A stretch of DNA of 64,000 nucleotides. It comes from an uncultured Pseudomonadota bacterium (lineage in GTDB: Bacteria; Myxococcota_A; UBA796; SXON01). Positions within the stretch are counted from its first letter, which is position 1, and every line of letters begins with the position of its first letter. Position numbers and translations under genes: made by a program. A model generated the notes under the pieces. The model did no database searches, had not been told where the DNA came from, and worked only from the letters and a program-made list of their open reading frames with translations. The stretch covers positions 1-64,000 of the forward strand of contig CAIXRH010000181.1 in NCBI GenBank assembly GCA_903921785.1, read 5' to 3'. Shown here piece after piece: positions 24,033 through 33,328 of this stretch.

Positions 24033-25586
24033 ATGACGTACCGCCGTTCGTTCGCCGTGCTCTGCTTCGCGGCCGCCGCGACGCTCGCCGCCACGGGCTG
24101 CCCGCACAAGCCCGCCGAGCCCCTCTCGGCGGCGGGCCACGTCACGGTGATGCACACCAACGACCTGCACGGGCACTACCTCCCCGAGCGCGCCGACTGG
24201 CTGCCGGGCACCCCGGAGATCGGCGGCTTCGTGCGCATCGAGCAGGAGGTCCGGGCCGTCCGGGCCGCGCGCGGCAAGGAGAACACCCTGCTGCTCGACG
24301 CCGGCGACATCCTCACCGGAACCCCGCTCACCGCGATGAGAGAAGAAGGCGCCTGGGGCACGCCCATGCTGCGCTTCATGGAGGCGTTGAGCTACGACGG
24401 GTGGGCCATCGGCAACCACGAGTTCGACCGCGGGCTCGACAACCTCGGCGTGCTCACCGCCAAGGCGCCCTTCGCCGCGCTCAGCGCGAACCTCCGCGTC
24501 AAGGGCGGGAAGGAGCCGCTGCTCCCCAGCCAGGCGTTCAGCCGCGTGTTCACCGTCAACGGGGTGCGCATCGGGCTCATCGGCGCCACGACAGACGCGC
24601 TCAAGGGCCTCGTCTCCCCCAAGGATTGGGCGCGCATGGAGCCCACCCACGCGGTCGACGCGGTGCGCGCCGAGGTGGCCGCCCTCGACCCGCAGACCGA
24701 CATCCTCATCGCGCTGACCCACCTCGGGGTCGACGACGATCGGAAGCTCGCGGCCGCCGTCCCGGGGATCGACCTCATCGTCGGCGGCCACAGCCACACC
24801 CGCCTCACCGAAGCGGTCCAGGTCGGCACCACCTACATCGTGCAGACCGGCTCCTACGGCCGCAGCCTCGGCGTCCTGGAGTTCGACGCGAAGGACGACG
24901 CCATCGCCGACTTCCACTACGAGCTGCGCGACCTGCTCCCCGACACCGCGCCGGTGGAGCCCGACCCCTCGCTCAAGGGCATGGCGGACCACTACCGCAC
25001 CCTCATCGACCAGGAGTACGGCGAGATCGTGGCCCGCGCCCCGAGCATCCTGGGCAAGGAGTACGCCAAGGAGAGCCCGCTCGGGCGCTGGATCAGCGAC
25101 GCCCTGCGGGTGGAAGCCAAGGCCGACATCGGCATCTACAACGGCGGCGGGCTGCGCAGCCCCATCGTGGCGGGCGACGTCGCCAAGCGGCAGATCTTCG
25201 AGGCTTTCCCCTTCGAGAACGCGGTGATCCGCTTCTCGATGACCGGGGAGCAGCTCGTGGGGGTCGTCCTCCGGGACGTCGGCGCCGAGCTCGACGGCAA
25301 ACACGGCTACCTCTCCCTGGGCGGCGTCACCTACACGTGGCACGTCACGCCCGGGGGCGCGCCCGAGGTGGTGTCGCTGTCCGTGGGCGGGCAGCCGGTC
25401 GATCTCAGCCACGTCTACACCGCCGCATCTACCTCGTACATCACCGAGCAGTGGGAGAAGCACCTCGGTTTCGAGCCGAAGGACACCGCGATCGTGGGCA
25501 TGAACGACTTCGAGGTGGCGGTGGCCTACGCCAAGGCGCGCGGGCTCATCGACGACGGGGTGGCGCGGTCGGTGCGGGTGGAGTGA
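24033..25586 (+). CDS. 5'-nucleotidase/UshA-family lipoprotein
   Basis: This is 517 aa. A lipoprotein signal ends LAATGC. The calcineurin-like metallophosphoesterase domain (~35-320) has all metal motifs: VMHTNDLHGH, LLLDAGDIL, AIGNHEFDRG, ALTHLG and VGGHSHT. The C-terminal 5'-nucleotidase domain (~340-515) has NGGGLRSPI and IFEAFPFENAVI for base stacking. It probably dephosphorylates nucleotides, or cleaves UDP-sugars, in the periplasm or outside the outer membrane. It begins one base after the thioredoxin-like stop and converges on the pentapeptide-repeat gene with 3 bases between. Confidence 0.92.
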   Translation: MTYRRSFAVLCFAAAATLAATGCPHKPAEPLSAAGHVTVMHTNDLHGHYLPERADWLPGTPEIGGFVRIEQEVRAVRAARGKENTLLLDAGDILTGTPLTAMREEGAWGTPMLRFMEALSYDGWAIGNHEFDRGLDNLGVLTAKAPFAALSANLRVKGGKEPLLPSQAFSRVFTVNGVRIGLIGATTDALKGLVSPKDWARMEPTHAVDAVRAEVAALDPQTDILIALTHLGVDDDRKLAAAVPGIDLIVGGHSHTRLTEAVQVGTTYIVQTGSYGRSLGVLEFDAKDDAIADFHYELRDLLPDTAPVEPDPSLKGMADHYRTLIDQEYGEIVARAPSILGKEYAKESPLGRWISDALRVEAKADIGIYNGGGLRSPIVAGDVAKRQIFEAFPFENAVIRFSMTGEQLVGVVLRDVGAELDGKHGYLSLGGVTYTWHVTPGGAPEVVSLSVGGQPVDLSHVYTAASTSYITEQWEKHLGFEPKDTAIVGMNDFEVAVAYAKARGLIDDGVARSVRVE

Positions 25587-25589
25587 GCG

Positions 25590-28130
25590 TCAAGCCAGGA
25601 TCATCCTCGTATACGCCCCCACGAAGAACGTGAGGATGATCACGCCCAGGAACGTGTGGGCGGTGTTGAGGTAGCGGAAGCGGGTGTTCGACGCCCCGAA
25701 GTCCCAGCCGGTGTTGAAGCCGCCGAGCGACTGCAGCGAGATGTAGAGCAGGCCGGGCCAGGGGATGTCGCGGATGGCCACGTCGTCGCCGGAGTAGCTC
25801 ATCACCGTGTCTCCGCAGAAGCGGCGGTAGAGCCAGGCGAAGACCAGACAGACGAGCATCGCGGTGACCGCGAGGTTGCCGAGGCGCACCCCCCAGCCAA
25901 ACGCCAGCTCGAAGATGAAGAAGCGGACGGGGAACGCCACCCAGCCCGCCAGCCCGCCGGCGCGGAGCCCCTGGAACGTGCCGCTGTGCTTGATCCACCA
26001 GTAGGCCCAGTCTTCGTCCTCGGTCATCGAACGATCATCAAAGCTCTGCTTGAGCGAGGTGTATTCGTCGAGCACCTTGTCGCCGCAGCCCGCGCGGAAC
26101 GCCTTCGGGTCGGCCGCGCCAGTCAGCGCGCTACGGGCGAAGCGGACGTCGCCCTCGACGGGCGTGACGCCGCTCGCACACTGGCCGTACCACAGACGGT
26201 GCCCGCCGGTCGACGGGTCCTCGATCTGCTCGCGGGCCACCTGGAAGCTCCCGATCTCCGCGCCGTAGAACGAGAGCGTGGCCCCCGGGGCGAACGTCGC
26301 GTCGGTGAGCGTGACCCGCCCGGGCACGTTGGCGTCGTCGAGCACCAGGGTGCGGTGCAGCTCCGCCTCGTTCAGCGCCAGCTCCTCCGCGTAGATCGTG
26401 GTGAAGTCTGCGGTGCTGTACCAGGTGGTGCGCTCGAAGTGGGTCTCGCCGCCGAACTGGGTGTTGTAGAACTCCGCCGTGGTGTCGGCGCCCGGGCGAC
26501 CGAAGACGACCCGCTCGAAGATCACGAAGCCGTTGAGCACCGCGTTGTCGAAGCGAAGGTTCCCCGCCACTTGCGCGGTGAGATCGTCCACCGAGAGCAC
26601 GCCGTAGCTGCTCCGGGTGGCCAGCGGCTCGGCGGCGTCGTCGTCGCCCTGGTAGTCGCGGTAGAGGCCGAGGAGCGGGGCGGGGTCGGCGAGGTGGCGG
26701 GCGCGAGTCACACCGTCCACCGAGAAGCGGACCTTCCCTGCGACCTTCGCGTCCACGAACTCGGCGTCGGCGTCGAGGGTGGCGCCGAAGAGGTCGAGCC
26801 CGCCCAGGTTCACCTCGGTCATCGCGAGGGGCCCGTGCATGCGGGTGCGGCTGAGGTTCACCCGACCGGCGACCCGGGAGGTGTCGAAGCGGATCTCACC
26901 GAGGAACTCGGCGTTCTCGAAGGAGGCGCCGTGATTGAACTCGCAGGCGTCGAAGTGGACGGGGGCCTCGAACCGGGCGGAGTCGAAGTAGACGGTCTGC
27001 TCCGAGAAGAGCTCGGTGAACCGCGTCTCCTTCGTGAAGCGGGTGTGGCCGAAGTAGACCGACTTCCCGAGGCGTGCGCGCTTGAAGTTGGCGCCGGCCG
27101 CGAACGTGGAGAAGCGGAAGTCCACGTCCCCCGCCATCTTCGTGCCGCGAAAGTCGGCGTCGCCTTCAAAGATCGTGAAGGGAAAGCGGGCCACCCGCCC
27201 GCTCACGGTGACGTCCTGGAAGTTCGCGTTCCCCAAGAACACGGTCTCCCGCGTGCTGAGCTCGGAGAAGTGGCTTCCCGGGATGACCTTGCCGGTGTTC
27301 ACCTCCCCGTCCCAGGTCTTGCCCACGGCGAAGTCGCCAAGGACGAAGCCCTTGATCGAGAACGCGCCCATGTCCCGGTTGGGGATGAGCACCCGGCCGA
27401 CCACGCAGCGGTCGAGGATGATGCGCGGCGCGAGCGTGGAGGTGTCCACCCCGGTGAGATCGAGCGCGTCGATGTAGCAGTAGCGGAGCCGGGCTTCGCC
27501 GTTTTCGTCGGCCTCCTGCAGCCGGGCAAGCACCTTCTCCGGCGGGATGACCTCGAGGAACCGATCCTCGCCCTTGCTCGTGACGTAGATCGGAACCTGC
27601 TCGCCGGCCTTCGCCCGCTCGGCCCGCGCGCGCACGTCGGCGGCGACCTCCGCGAAGAGCGCGTCCCGGTTCGGGAGGTGGCTCTGGATACGCAGCGCCA
27701 TCGCGGTGTGCAGGGGGTCCTTCTTCGCCAGCGCCCGATACTCGGCTTCGGCGGAGGCAGAGTCGCCCATCGCCTCGTCGATGCTCGCGGCCCGGAGCTC
27801 CTTCTCCTTGCCGAAGTACAACGCCATCTCGCCCTTGTCGTACGCGATCCCGAAAAGCGTACGTGCGAGCTCGGCGTTGCCGTGCGCGGCGTGCCATGCG
27901 GCGGCGCGACGGATGACGTCGGGGTCTTCCGCGGCCTTCGCCGCAGCTTCATCGACGAGGGCGCCGGGGGGGGCGTCAGGGTCCGGGGAAGCCGCCGGGG
28001 CGACGGGGGCGCTCGGCGCGGCGGGCTCCGTCGCGCTGGATCGTCCAGGAACGAAGCTGCCGATCACCGTGACGACGAACGCCACGGCGAGCAGGGCGCG
28101 GGTGGACCAGGAGAGCCGGGGCGGCGTCAC
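25590..28130 (-). CDS. Pentapeptide-repeat protein with C-terminal channel-like membrane domain
   Basis: This is 846 aa. A signal anchor sits at ~10-28, then an Ala/Pro linker and a helical region (~60-190). The middle (~220-650) carries spaced pentapeptide-like repeats forming a right-handed beta-helix: ANFQDVTVSG, ADFRGTKMAGDVDF, ANFKRARLG, ASFENAEFLG. The C-terminal ~130 residues have two membrane helices (NLAVTAMLVCLVFAWLY, TFLGVIILTFFVGAYTRMIL) flanking a re-entrant-like loop, LLYISLQSLGGFNTGWDFG, placed like a K+ channel pore (LYFSxVTxTTxGYGD). The filter TVGYG is not conserved. It may be a channel-derived sensor. It is the last gene of a minus-strand run. Confidence 0.8.
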   Translation of the reverse strand: MTPPRLSWSTRALLAVAFVVTVIGSFVPGRSSATEPAAPSAPVAPAASPDPDAPPGALVDEAAAKAAEDPDVIRRAAAWHAAHGNAELARTLFGIAYDKGEMALYFGKEKELRAASIDEAMGDSASAEAEYRALAKKDPLHTAMALRIQSHLPNRDALFAEVAADVRARAERAKAGEQVPIYVTSKGEDRFLEVIPPEKVLARLQEADENGEARLRYCYIDALDLTGVDTSTLAPRIILDRCVVGRVLIPNRDMGAFSIKGFVLGDFAVGKTWDGEVNTGKVIPGSHFSELSTRETVFLGNANFQDVTVSGRVARFPFTIFEGDADFRGTKMAGDVDFRFSTFAAGANFKRARLGKSVYFGHTRFTKETRFTELFSEQTVYFDSARFEAPVHFDACEFNHGASFENAEFLGEIRFDTSRVAGRVNLSRTRMHGPLAMTEVNLGGLDLFGATLDADAEFVDAKVAGKVRFSVDGVTRARHLADPAPLLGLYRDYQGDDDAAEPLATRSSYGVLSVDDLTAQVAGNLRFDNAVLNGFVIFERVVFGRPGADTTAEFYNTQFGGETHFERTTWYSTADFTTIYAEELALNEAELHRTLVLDDANVPGRVTLTDATFAPGATLSFYGAEIGSFQVAREQIEDPSTGGHRLWYGQCASGVTPVEGDVRFARSALTGAADPKAFRAGCGDKVLDEYTSLKQSFDDRSMTEDEDWAYWWIKHSGTFQGLRAGGLAGWVAFPVRFFIFELAFGWGVRLGNLAVTAMLVCLVFAWLYRRFCGDTVMSYSGDDVAIRDIPWPGLLYISLQSLGGFNTGWDFGASNTRFRYLNTAHTFLGVIILTFFVGAYTRMILA

Positions 28131-28178
28131 GACCGGCGATTAACCCGGCGGCCCGGCGGCAGGGGTGCCGAGCCTGTT

Positions 28179-28216
28179 TGTCCCCCCTCCCGGCCCTCCT
28201 CGACCCTCGCGAGCCA
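28179..28216 (-). repeat. Dispersed element C, copy 1
   Basis: Read on the minus strand this is tggctcgcgagggtcgagg followed by agggccgggaggggggaca. It matches 63469-63507 at about 35 of 38 positions and 46928-46965 through most of its length. It sits in the 157-base gap between the SMR-like and pentapeptide-repeat genes. Confidence 0.75.
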
Positions 28217-28287
28217 GGACCCGCCTCATCGCGGACGCCGCCGGGCGAGCGCGGCGAGGCCCGACCCCGCGCGCCGCCACCCCACCC

Positions 28288-28599
28288 TCACGCCGTCCGC
28301 AACACCCCGGCCCCCGCGAGGATGAGCACGATCCCCGCGATCTTCTGCGCGGTGACCGCCTCGTTGAGCCACCAGAAGCCCAGGCAGGCCGCCAGCACGC
28401 CCTCCAACCCAAGCACCAGCAGGTAGGTCACCGCCATCTCCTTGTCACGCATCGCCCACGCCTGGAGCAGGCTCCCGGCGGTGAACGCCAGCGCGGTGGC
28501 CAGCGACCAGCGCAGGTCCTGGAGGCCCTCCGCGTGTTTCATGCAGATCCCGCCGACCGCGTAGATGGCGGCGGCGACGGCGAGGGCGGCGAGCTTCAT
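28288..28599 (-). CDS. SMR/EmrE-like small membrane protein lacking the TM1 glutamate
   Basis: This is 103 aa from the ATG at 28599, with four membrane spans of SMR length. GGICMKHAEGL corresponds to the EmrE GTTLMKFSEGF region, and the end KIAGIVLILAGAGVL matches the last SMR helix. The essential Glu-14 position (AEVIG in EmrE) reads IYAVG here, a Tyr. An acidic residue instead sits in TM3 (VLGLEGVLAACLGF). It is therefore unlikely to be a classical proton-coupled multidrug exporter. The gene follows the zinc-ribbon gene by 62 bases. Confidence 0.75.
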   Translation of the reverse strand: MKLAALAVAAAIYAVGGICMKHAEGLQDLRWSLATALAFTAGSLLQAWAMRDKEMAVTYLLVLGLEGVLAACLGFWWLNEAVTAQKIAGIVLILAGAGVLRTA

Positions 28600-28661
28600 C
28601 CGCGCGCTGCTAATGCGCCGGCTCCCGCCGGGCGATCCGCTCCGGTGCCAAGGCGGCGACC

Positions 28662-29387
28662 CTACGTGAACATCCGCAGGAGGGCCACCAGCAGGTCCCC
28701 GGTGGCAGGCTCGTACCGCTCCCCTCCCCCGTAGCCACCTCGTCCGCCCGGCGGCGTCGCCGCCATCGTGATCTTGTGCAGCCGCTGCTCCTCCCGCAGC
28801 CGCTCCACCTCCGCGGCCCGGCTCTTCGACAAGCCGCCTTCCTGGACGAACCGCACCACCCGCCCCAGCTCCTCCCGGTCGAACCAGGTGCCGTGATCGT
28901 GGCACACGTCCACGATCACGCCCGAGACCCGTGCGAAGTTCAGCCGGTTCATCAGCTTGCCGCAGCGTACGCAAGGCGCGTAGCGCACGGGGTCGGGGCG
29001 CGGCGCCCGCTCCGCCTCCGAGCGCCAGGCGATCACCGCCGCCTGTGCTTCCTGATCCGCGAGGAGGCGCTCGAAGTCCGCGGCGAACATCCACACCCCG
29101 CCGCAGGGCGCGCACTCCAGCAGCTCGACCGCCCCCACGTTCACCCACGACACCGCCCCCCGGCACCGCGGGCAGCTCAGCCCCTCCACCGGGGGACGCT
29201 CCTCCCGCGCCGTCGCCGCCCCACAGGCGGGGCAGTGGTTCATCCCCGCGAAAACCGGCGCCAAGCACGCCGGGCACGCGATCTTCGCCAGCGGCGACCC
29301 GCAGAACGGGCACGCAGGCGCGTCGGGCGACGCAGCGGCGCCGCAGCTCGGGCAGCGGAGGACGCCGGGATCGACGGGAATGGCCAT
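28662..29387 (-). CDS. Zinc-ribbon protein with zf-TFIIB-like repeats
   Basis: This is 241 aa. Residues 1-60 have two double-zinc-ribbon units (CPSCGAAASPDAPACPFCG and CPACLAPVFAGMNHCPACG). Residues ~72-105 (CPRCRGAVSW...CAPCGGVWM) and ~140-180 (CVRCGKLMNRLNF...CHDHGTWFDREEL) are two zf-TFIIB-type units, whose second half normally reads CxxCxGxWLDxxEL. A coiled segment and a Gly-rich tail (GGRGGYGGGERY) follow. No signal peptide. Function in nucleic-acid or protein binding is inferred only. It starts 24 bases after the unknown lipoprotein gene. Confidence 0.8.
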   Translation of the reverse strand: MAIPVDPGVLRCPSCGAAASPDAPACPFCGSPLAKIACPACLAPVFAGMNHCPACGAATAREERPPVEGLSCPRCRGAVSWVNVGAVELLECAPCGGVWMFAADFERLLADQEAQAAVIAWRSEAERAPRPDPVRYAPCVRCGKLMNRLNFARVSGVIVDVCHDHGTWFDREELGRVVRFVQEGGLSKSRAAEVERLREEQRLHKITMAATPPGGRGGYGGGERYEPATGDLLVALLRMFT

Positions 29388-29411
29388 GCCCCCAGGGTAG
29401 CCCGACGGCCT

Positions 29412-30407
29412 CTACTCCGGCACGACCACCGTGAGCAGCAGCGGCGCCGGCACGGCGCAGGTCTCACAGAGCAGCGCCAGCACCCAGGTTCCGTCGTCGG
29501 TGAAGCCGGGGAACGCGCTGCCGTCTTCCACGTCGGTGAGCGCGGAGAGGTCCTCGGTGGTGCCGAAGGCGTGGCGGACGGACCACCGGCGATCGGCGAG
29601 GTTGGCGAGGTCGAGGAAGTCCGCTTCGAGGTCGGGGAGCGTCCGGTCGGCGAACCACGCGAGCGTGACTTCGCTCACCTTGGTCGGGAAGAACGGGTTC
29701 TGCATCCCGTTCACCGTCAGGCGGGTCCAGTCGAGGAGCCACGGGCCGTCTCGGAGCACGGGCGCGGGCGTGAGCGCCTCCAGGTCGACGGTGAAGTCGA
29801 GCGCGCCGCACTGGGAGTCGATCGCGGCCGAGGTCTCCGTGGCGTCGTCCTCCGGGCTCAGGAGCGCGAGCACGCGGGTGCCGACCCCCACCGTCTCCCC
29901 CGTGGCCATGAGGAGCAACCACTCTCCGGTGCCCGCCTTGAACTGCTTCTCGATGTCCGCGTCGGTGCCGAAGAAGGTGAGATCGCTCAGGTGCACCGTC
30001 GTGGCCGACCCCGGCGGCCAGCTCAGGTAGACCGCGGAGTCCGCCTGCTGCAACGTGTCGTGGGCGAGCCCGGTCTCCACCTCGGCTTCGCTGAGGCGGG
30101 GGAACGTCAGGAGGGAGACGTTGTCCACGTCGCCCACCGGATCCAACGGCTGGCACTGCACGTCCTCGACCGCGGCACCCCACGAGAGCGCGGCGTCACG
30201 GTTGGCGCGCAGCGGGAAGCGGGGCACGTCCAGCTCGCCCTCGAACAGGTAGTTGTTGGCGTTGACGATGGGGATCACCCCGCTCTCCGCCGCCTCCGTC
30301 GCCGGCGCATCGTCCTCCGGGTGAAACGGAGATCGGGCGCATCCCGAGGGCGCAAACGCCACCCCGACCGCCACCACCACCCCGCTGAACCGCTCAGCGA
30401 TCCTCAT
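29412..30407 (-). CDS. Unknown lipoprotein, 331 aa
   Basis: A signal peptide ends with the lipobox-like PSGC at ~23. The mature protein is acidic and beta-rich with three further Cys (QCQPLD region, SQCGALDF, CETCAVP), the last two forming a likely CxxC. I do not recognise a domain. The sole plausible Met start overlaps the arylsulfotransferase-like stop by 14 bases, so the two are co-transcribed and perhaps act together at the surface. Confidence 0.65.
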   Translation of the reverse strand: MRIAERFSGVVVAVGVAFAPSGCARSPFHPEDDAPATEAAESGVIPIVNANNYLFEGELDVPRFPLRANRDAALSWGAAVEDVQCQPLDPVGDVDNVSLLTFPRLSEAEVETGLAHDTLQQADSAVYLSWPPGSATTVHLSDLTFFGTDADIEKQFKAGTGEWLLLMATGETVGVGTRVLALLSPEDDATETSAAIDSQCGALDFTVDLEALTPAPVLRDGPWLLDWTRLTVNGMQNPFFPTKVSEVTLAWFADRTLPDLEADFLDLANLADRRWSVRHAFGTTEDLSALTDVEDGSAFPGFTDDGTWVLALLCETCAVPAPLLLTVVVPE

Positions 30408-31809
30408 AGAAGCTCATCACCGGCTGCACGAAGGTGAACGCCTGGCCCAGCGGGGAGTTGAGCTGCCAAAGCAGCGTGCCCGCCGCGTCCACCATCTGGA
30501 TTTCCCCCGCCGTGGACCACGTGACCTGCGTCGCGCCGTCGGCGTACCGCTGCACATCTCCCTTCGCGAAGACGAAGATCGGCGGCACGCTGGAGTAGCT
30601 CCAGAGCTCCTTCGCCGTGCGCGCCGCCACGTCGAGCTGAAGCTCGACCGCGCGCGAATACCCACGATCCATCGAGCCGTTGTCGAACAGCAGCAGGTGG
30701 CCGTCCCCGAGGACCTCGAACTGGTGCTGGAGCACGCCCGGCACCGCGCCGTCGAGGAACGCGAACTGGTTGAGGCGCCCGTTGAGGAGCCACTCCACGG
30801 TGGCGGTGGACCGGGGGATCTTCGCCACCGTGCCCGGCCCCTTCATCGCCAGGTAGTACGCGTCCTCCGAGGGCACGTACTCGATGCCGTTGGCGTGCGT
30901 CCAGTTGCCCTGCTGGTCCAAGCCCAGCTCCACCGGATCAAACGCGTCCCAGGCGTTCCAGATCGTGGTCATCTCCCCCGCCGGGGTGACCTCCACGATC
31001 TTGTCGGCGGACCACGGCTGGCCGTTCTTGTCGCGCTCGTCCACCACGATGCACGCGAGGTCGCCGTTGGGCAGCTCGGTGAGGTCGTGGTCGAAGTACG
31101 GCACCGCGAGCTCCTGCACGTCCGCGCCGTCCAGGGAGATCCACAGGACCCGGGACGTCTCCAGCTCCCCCTGGTTGCCGGCAAAGCCAAGGATGACGTG
31201 CTGGCGGTCGTGGGCGAGGACCGCCTTCATCAGGTTTCCCCCGCCCACCGGCACGTAGTACCAGACGACGCGGCCGAGCGCGTCCACGATGGGGACGACG
31301 GCGGCGGTGCCCTGGGTGGGCATCACCATGTACCGCCAGCGCCCGCCGAGGTCGCCGTTGACGGTGAAGGTCGGGAACCCGGAAGGCAGGCTCTGGGTGG
31401 TGATCGTATGATCGGTGGAGGCGACGAGCCCCTCGGCGGTGCGCACCACGACCCGGAAGTGGACCTCGGTATCGGGAGGCGTGCCGAGGAGGAACGTCCG
31501 ATGGACCGTGCCCGTCGCCGTCACCACCGTCTCGTCGGTGTACTCCACGCCCGGGCCAAACTGCACGTAGCCCGTGGTCTCTTCCTCGGTGCGCCACTCC
31601 ACGACCACGACCGTGTGCACCTTCTCGGCGATGGTGGCGGTGAGGTCCAGCGCGGCGTCGCCGACCACGATCTCCCCGTCGTCGCCGGAGTCGGTGAGGA
31701 CCACGGAGTCGGCACCCGCGTCCGGGTCGCCTCCGACGATCGGGTCGGTGCAGGCGGAGAGGCAGAGGGAGAGCTGGAGCCCGAGGCTCGCGGCGAGGGT
31801 CACGCGCAT
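30394..31809 (-). CDS. Arylsulfotransferase (ASST)-like lipoprotein
   Basis: This is 471 aa from the ATG at 31809; the ten residues before it in the track precede a good signal, MRVTLAASLGLQLSLCLSAC. An Asp-rich linker and a fibronectin-like domain (~55-140) are followed by a six-bladed propeller (~150-465). This carries ASST hallmarks: YFDHDLTELPNGDLACIV, then GNWTHANGIEYVPSEDAYYL where family members read DWxHxNSIxYxPxxDxLLVS. ASST enzymes move sulfate between phenols in the periplasm through a sulfated His; THAN supplies the candidate His. Many family members lack tested activity. Confidence 0.8.
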   Translation of the reverse strand: MRVTLAASLGLQLSLCLSACTDPIVGGDPDAGADSVVLTDSGDDGEIVVGDAALDLTATIAEKVHTVVVVEWRTEEETTGYVQFGPGVEYTDETVVTATGTVHRTFLLGTPPDTEVHFRVVVRTAEGLVASTDHTITTQSLPSGFPTFTVNGDLGGRWRYMVMPTQGTAAVVPIVDALGRVVWYYVPVGGGNLMKAVLAHDRQHVILGFAGNQGELETSRVLWISLDGADVQELAVPYFDHDLTELPNGDLACIVVDERDKNGQPWSADKIVEVTPAGEMTTIWNAWDAFDPVELGLDQQGNWTHANGIEYVPSEDAYYLAMKGPGTVAKIPRSTATVEWLLNGRLNQFAFLDGAVPGVLQHQFEVLGDGHLLLFDNGSMDRGYSRAVELQLDVAARTAKELWSYSSVPPIFVFAKGDVQRYADGATQVTWSTAGEIQMVDAAGTLLWQLNSPLGQAFTFVQPVMSFYEDR

Positions 31810-31934
31810 CCCCCGAATGTACGAGCCTCCGGCCGCCACCGCGACCCTTCTCCGCGCAACGGTGCGTTCGGGTACGGGAACGCGCGGCGCGCCCGCCCGC
31901 CCCCGGTTAGCGGGCCTCCCCCGGAGGTTCCCCC

Positions 31935-32294
31935 GTGCTGCTGCTCACCTGGCTCGTCTCGATGGCCCACGCCGAGGACATGTGGATCACCTCCACCGTG
32001 TCCGCCCTCCGCTGGCCCGACAAGGCGTACCCCGCGATGAGCCTCAGCAAGGGCGATCTCGTGCATGTCCTGCTTCGCGATGGCGATCAGGTGCGGGTCC
32101 GCAAGGACGACGACTTCGGGTGGGTGCCGGCGGCCGAGCTCAGCGTGGTGCCCGTCGAGCCCGACCTGTCGTTCGACCCGTCCAATCCTTTCCCCGGGCT
32201 CTCCACGATGCCGATGGTGCCGTCCACGGCCCCCGCCGGCATGCCCCCCGCGCCCGGCAGCGCCCCCCTCCCCGGCGCGCCCGCGCCCCAGTAG
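31935..32294 (+). CDS. Small exported SH3-like protein with Pro-rich tail
   Basis: This is 119 aa from a GTG at 31935, with GGAGG 9-13 bases upstream. A signal peptide MLLLTWLVSMAHA is followed by a ~55-residue SH3-like beta-barrel (VHVLLRDGDQVRVRKDDDFGWVPAAEL). The last ~45 residues are Pro/Ala/Met-rich (PSTAPAGMPPAPGSAPLP). It probably sits in the periplasm and may bind peptidoglycan or a partner protein. It is divergent from the arylsulfotransferase-like gene with 125 bases between; the metallo-hydrolase gene follows. Confidence 0.7.
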   Translation: MLLLTWLVSMAHAEDMWITSTVSALRWPDKAYPAMSLSKGDLVHVLLRDGDQVRVRKDDDFGWVPAAELSVVPVEPDLSFDPSNPFPGLSTMPMVPSTAPAGMPPAPGSAPLPGAPAPQ

Positions 32295-32327
32295 CCGCCC
32301 CCGGCTCCGTCCCCCGAGGTCCCGCCC

Positions 32328-33152
32328 GTGAGCCTGTTCGCCCGCGACGTCCACGTGTGTGTGCTCGGGTCGGGCTCCGCGGGAAACTGCACCTACATCG
32401 GCGACGGGAAGGCCGGCGTGCTCATCGACGCGGGCGTGAACACCAAGCAGGTGATGACCCGGCTGGCCGACGCCGGCCTCGCCGACGCCCCGATCGACGC
32501 CGTGCTCATCACGCACGAACACTCCGACCACGTCGGCGCCGCCGCCATCCTCGGCCGCGCCCTGCAGAAGCGCGGCAAGCCCGTCCCCTTCTGGATGACC
32601 GCGGGCACCGCCGGCGGGATTCACCCCAAGGCCGTTCCCGAGGGCATCGAGCTCGTGGAGGCGGGCGGCACCGTGCCCGTTCGGCACCTCCGCGCCGAGT
32701 GTTTCCCGATCCCCCACGACACGGCCGACCCCATCGCGTGGCGGGTGCACGTCGGCAGCCTCACCATCGGGGTGATCACGGACCTCGGGCGGCCCACCCG
32801 GCTCGTCGCCGACAAGCTCGCCGGCTGCGACCTTGCCGTTCTTGAGTTCAACCACGACGAAGAGCGACTGCTCAACGGCCCCTATCCCTACTGGTTGAAG
32901 CAGCGGATCAAGGGCAACCACGGGCACCTCAGCAACCGGCAGGCCGGCACCCTCCTCTCCGACGGCCTCACACCCCGACTCCGCACGTTGGTCCTCGCCC
33001 ATCTGAGCGAAGAGAACAACACGCCGGTCGAGGCGCTCGCCGTCGCGACGGACACGCTGAAAGCACACGGCGCGCTGGGCGACGTCGCCGTGCACGTCGG
33101 CCGGCAGCACGGCGCCCTGCCGCCCATCACCCTGCGCACCGAGACCTGGTAG
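32328..33152 (+). CDS. YycJ/WalJ-like metallo-beta-lactamase-fold hydrolase
   Basis: This is 274 aa starting at a GTG. The start VCVLGSGSAGNCTYI and the metal motif LITHEHSDHVGA (HxHxDH) identify a single-domain MBL hydrolase of the YycJ/WalJ type, with GVITDLGRPT providing the metal Asp and LAHLSEENNTP the final His. Members are linked to DNA repair or cell-wall control in Firmicutes and act in the cytoplasm; substrates are unsettled. A 176-base gap with no recognisable feature separates it from gspG. Confidence 0.88.
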   Translation: MSLFARDVHVCVLGSGSAGNCTYIGDGKAGVLIDAGVNTKQVMTRLADAGLADAPIDAVLITHEHSDHVGAAAILGRALQKRGKPVPFWMTAGTAGGIHPKAVPEGIELVEAGGTVPVRHLRAECFPIPHDTADPIAWRVHVGSLTIGVITDLGRPTRLVADKLAGCDLAVLEFNHDEERLLNGPYPYWLKQRIKGNHGHLSNRQAGTLLSDGLTPRLRTLVLAHLSEENNTPVEALAVATDTLKAHGALGDVAVHVGRQHGALPPITLRTETW

Positions 33153-33328
33153 CGCGCTCCTCGGCGGACAGGCTGTCGTTTCACCCTGTCGCGCGCGGTC
33201 ACCGGTCACGGCGACCGTCGACGCACCGTTCGGAGTCGTCGAGCGTCGTCGGCCGGGGCGGCCGGGCCTGAAGCCACGGGCGAAGCTGGAGTGTCGGCGG
33301 CTCCACGCCGACGTCACCCGGAGAGTCC

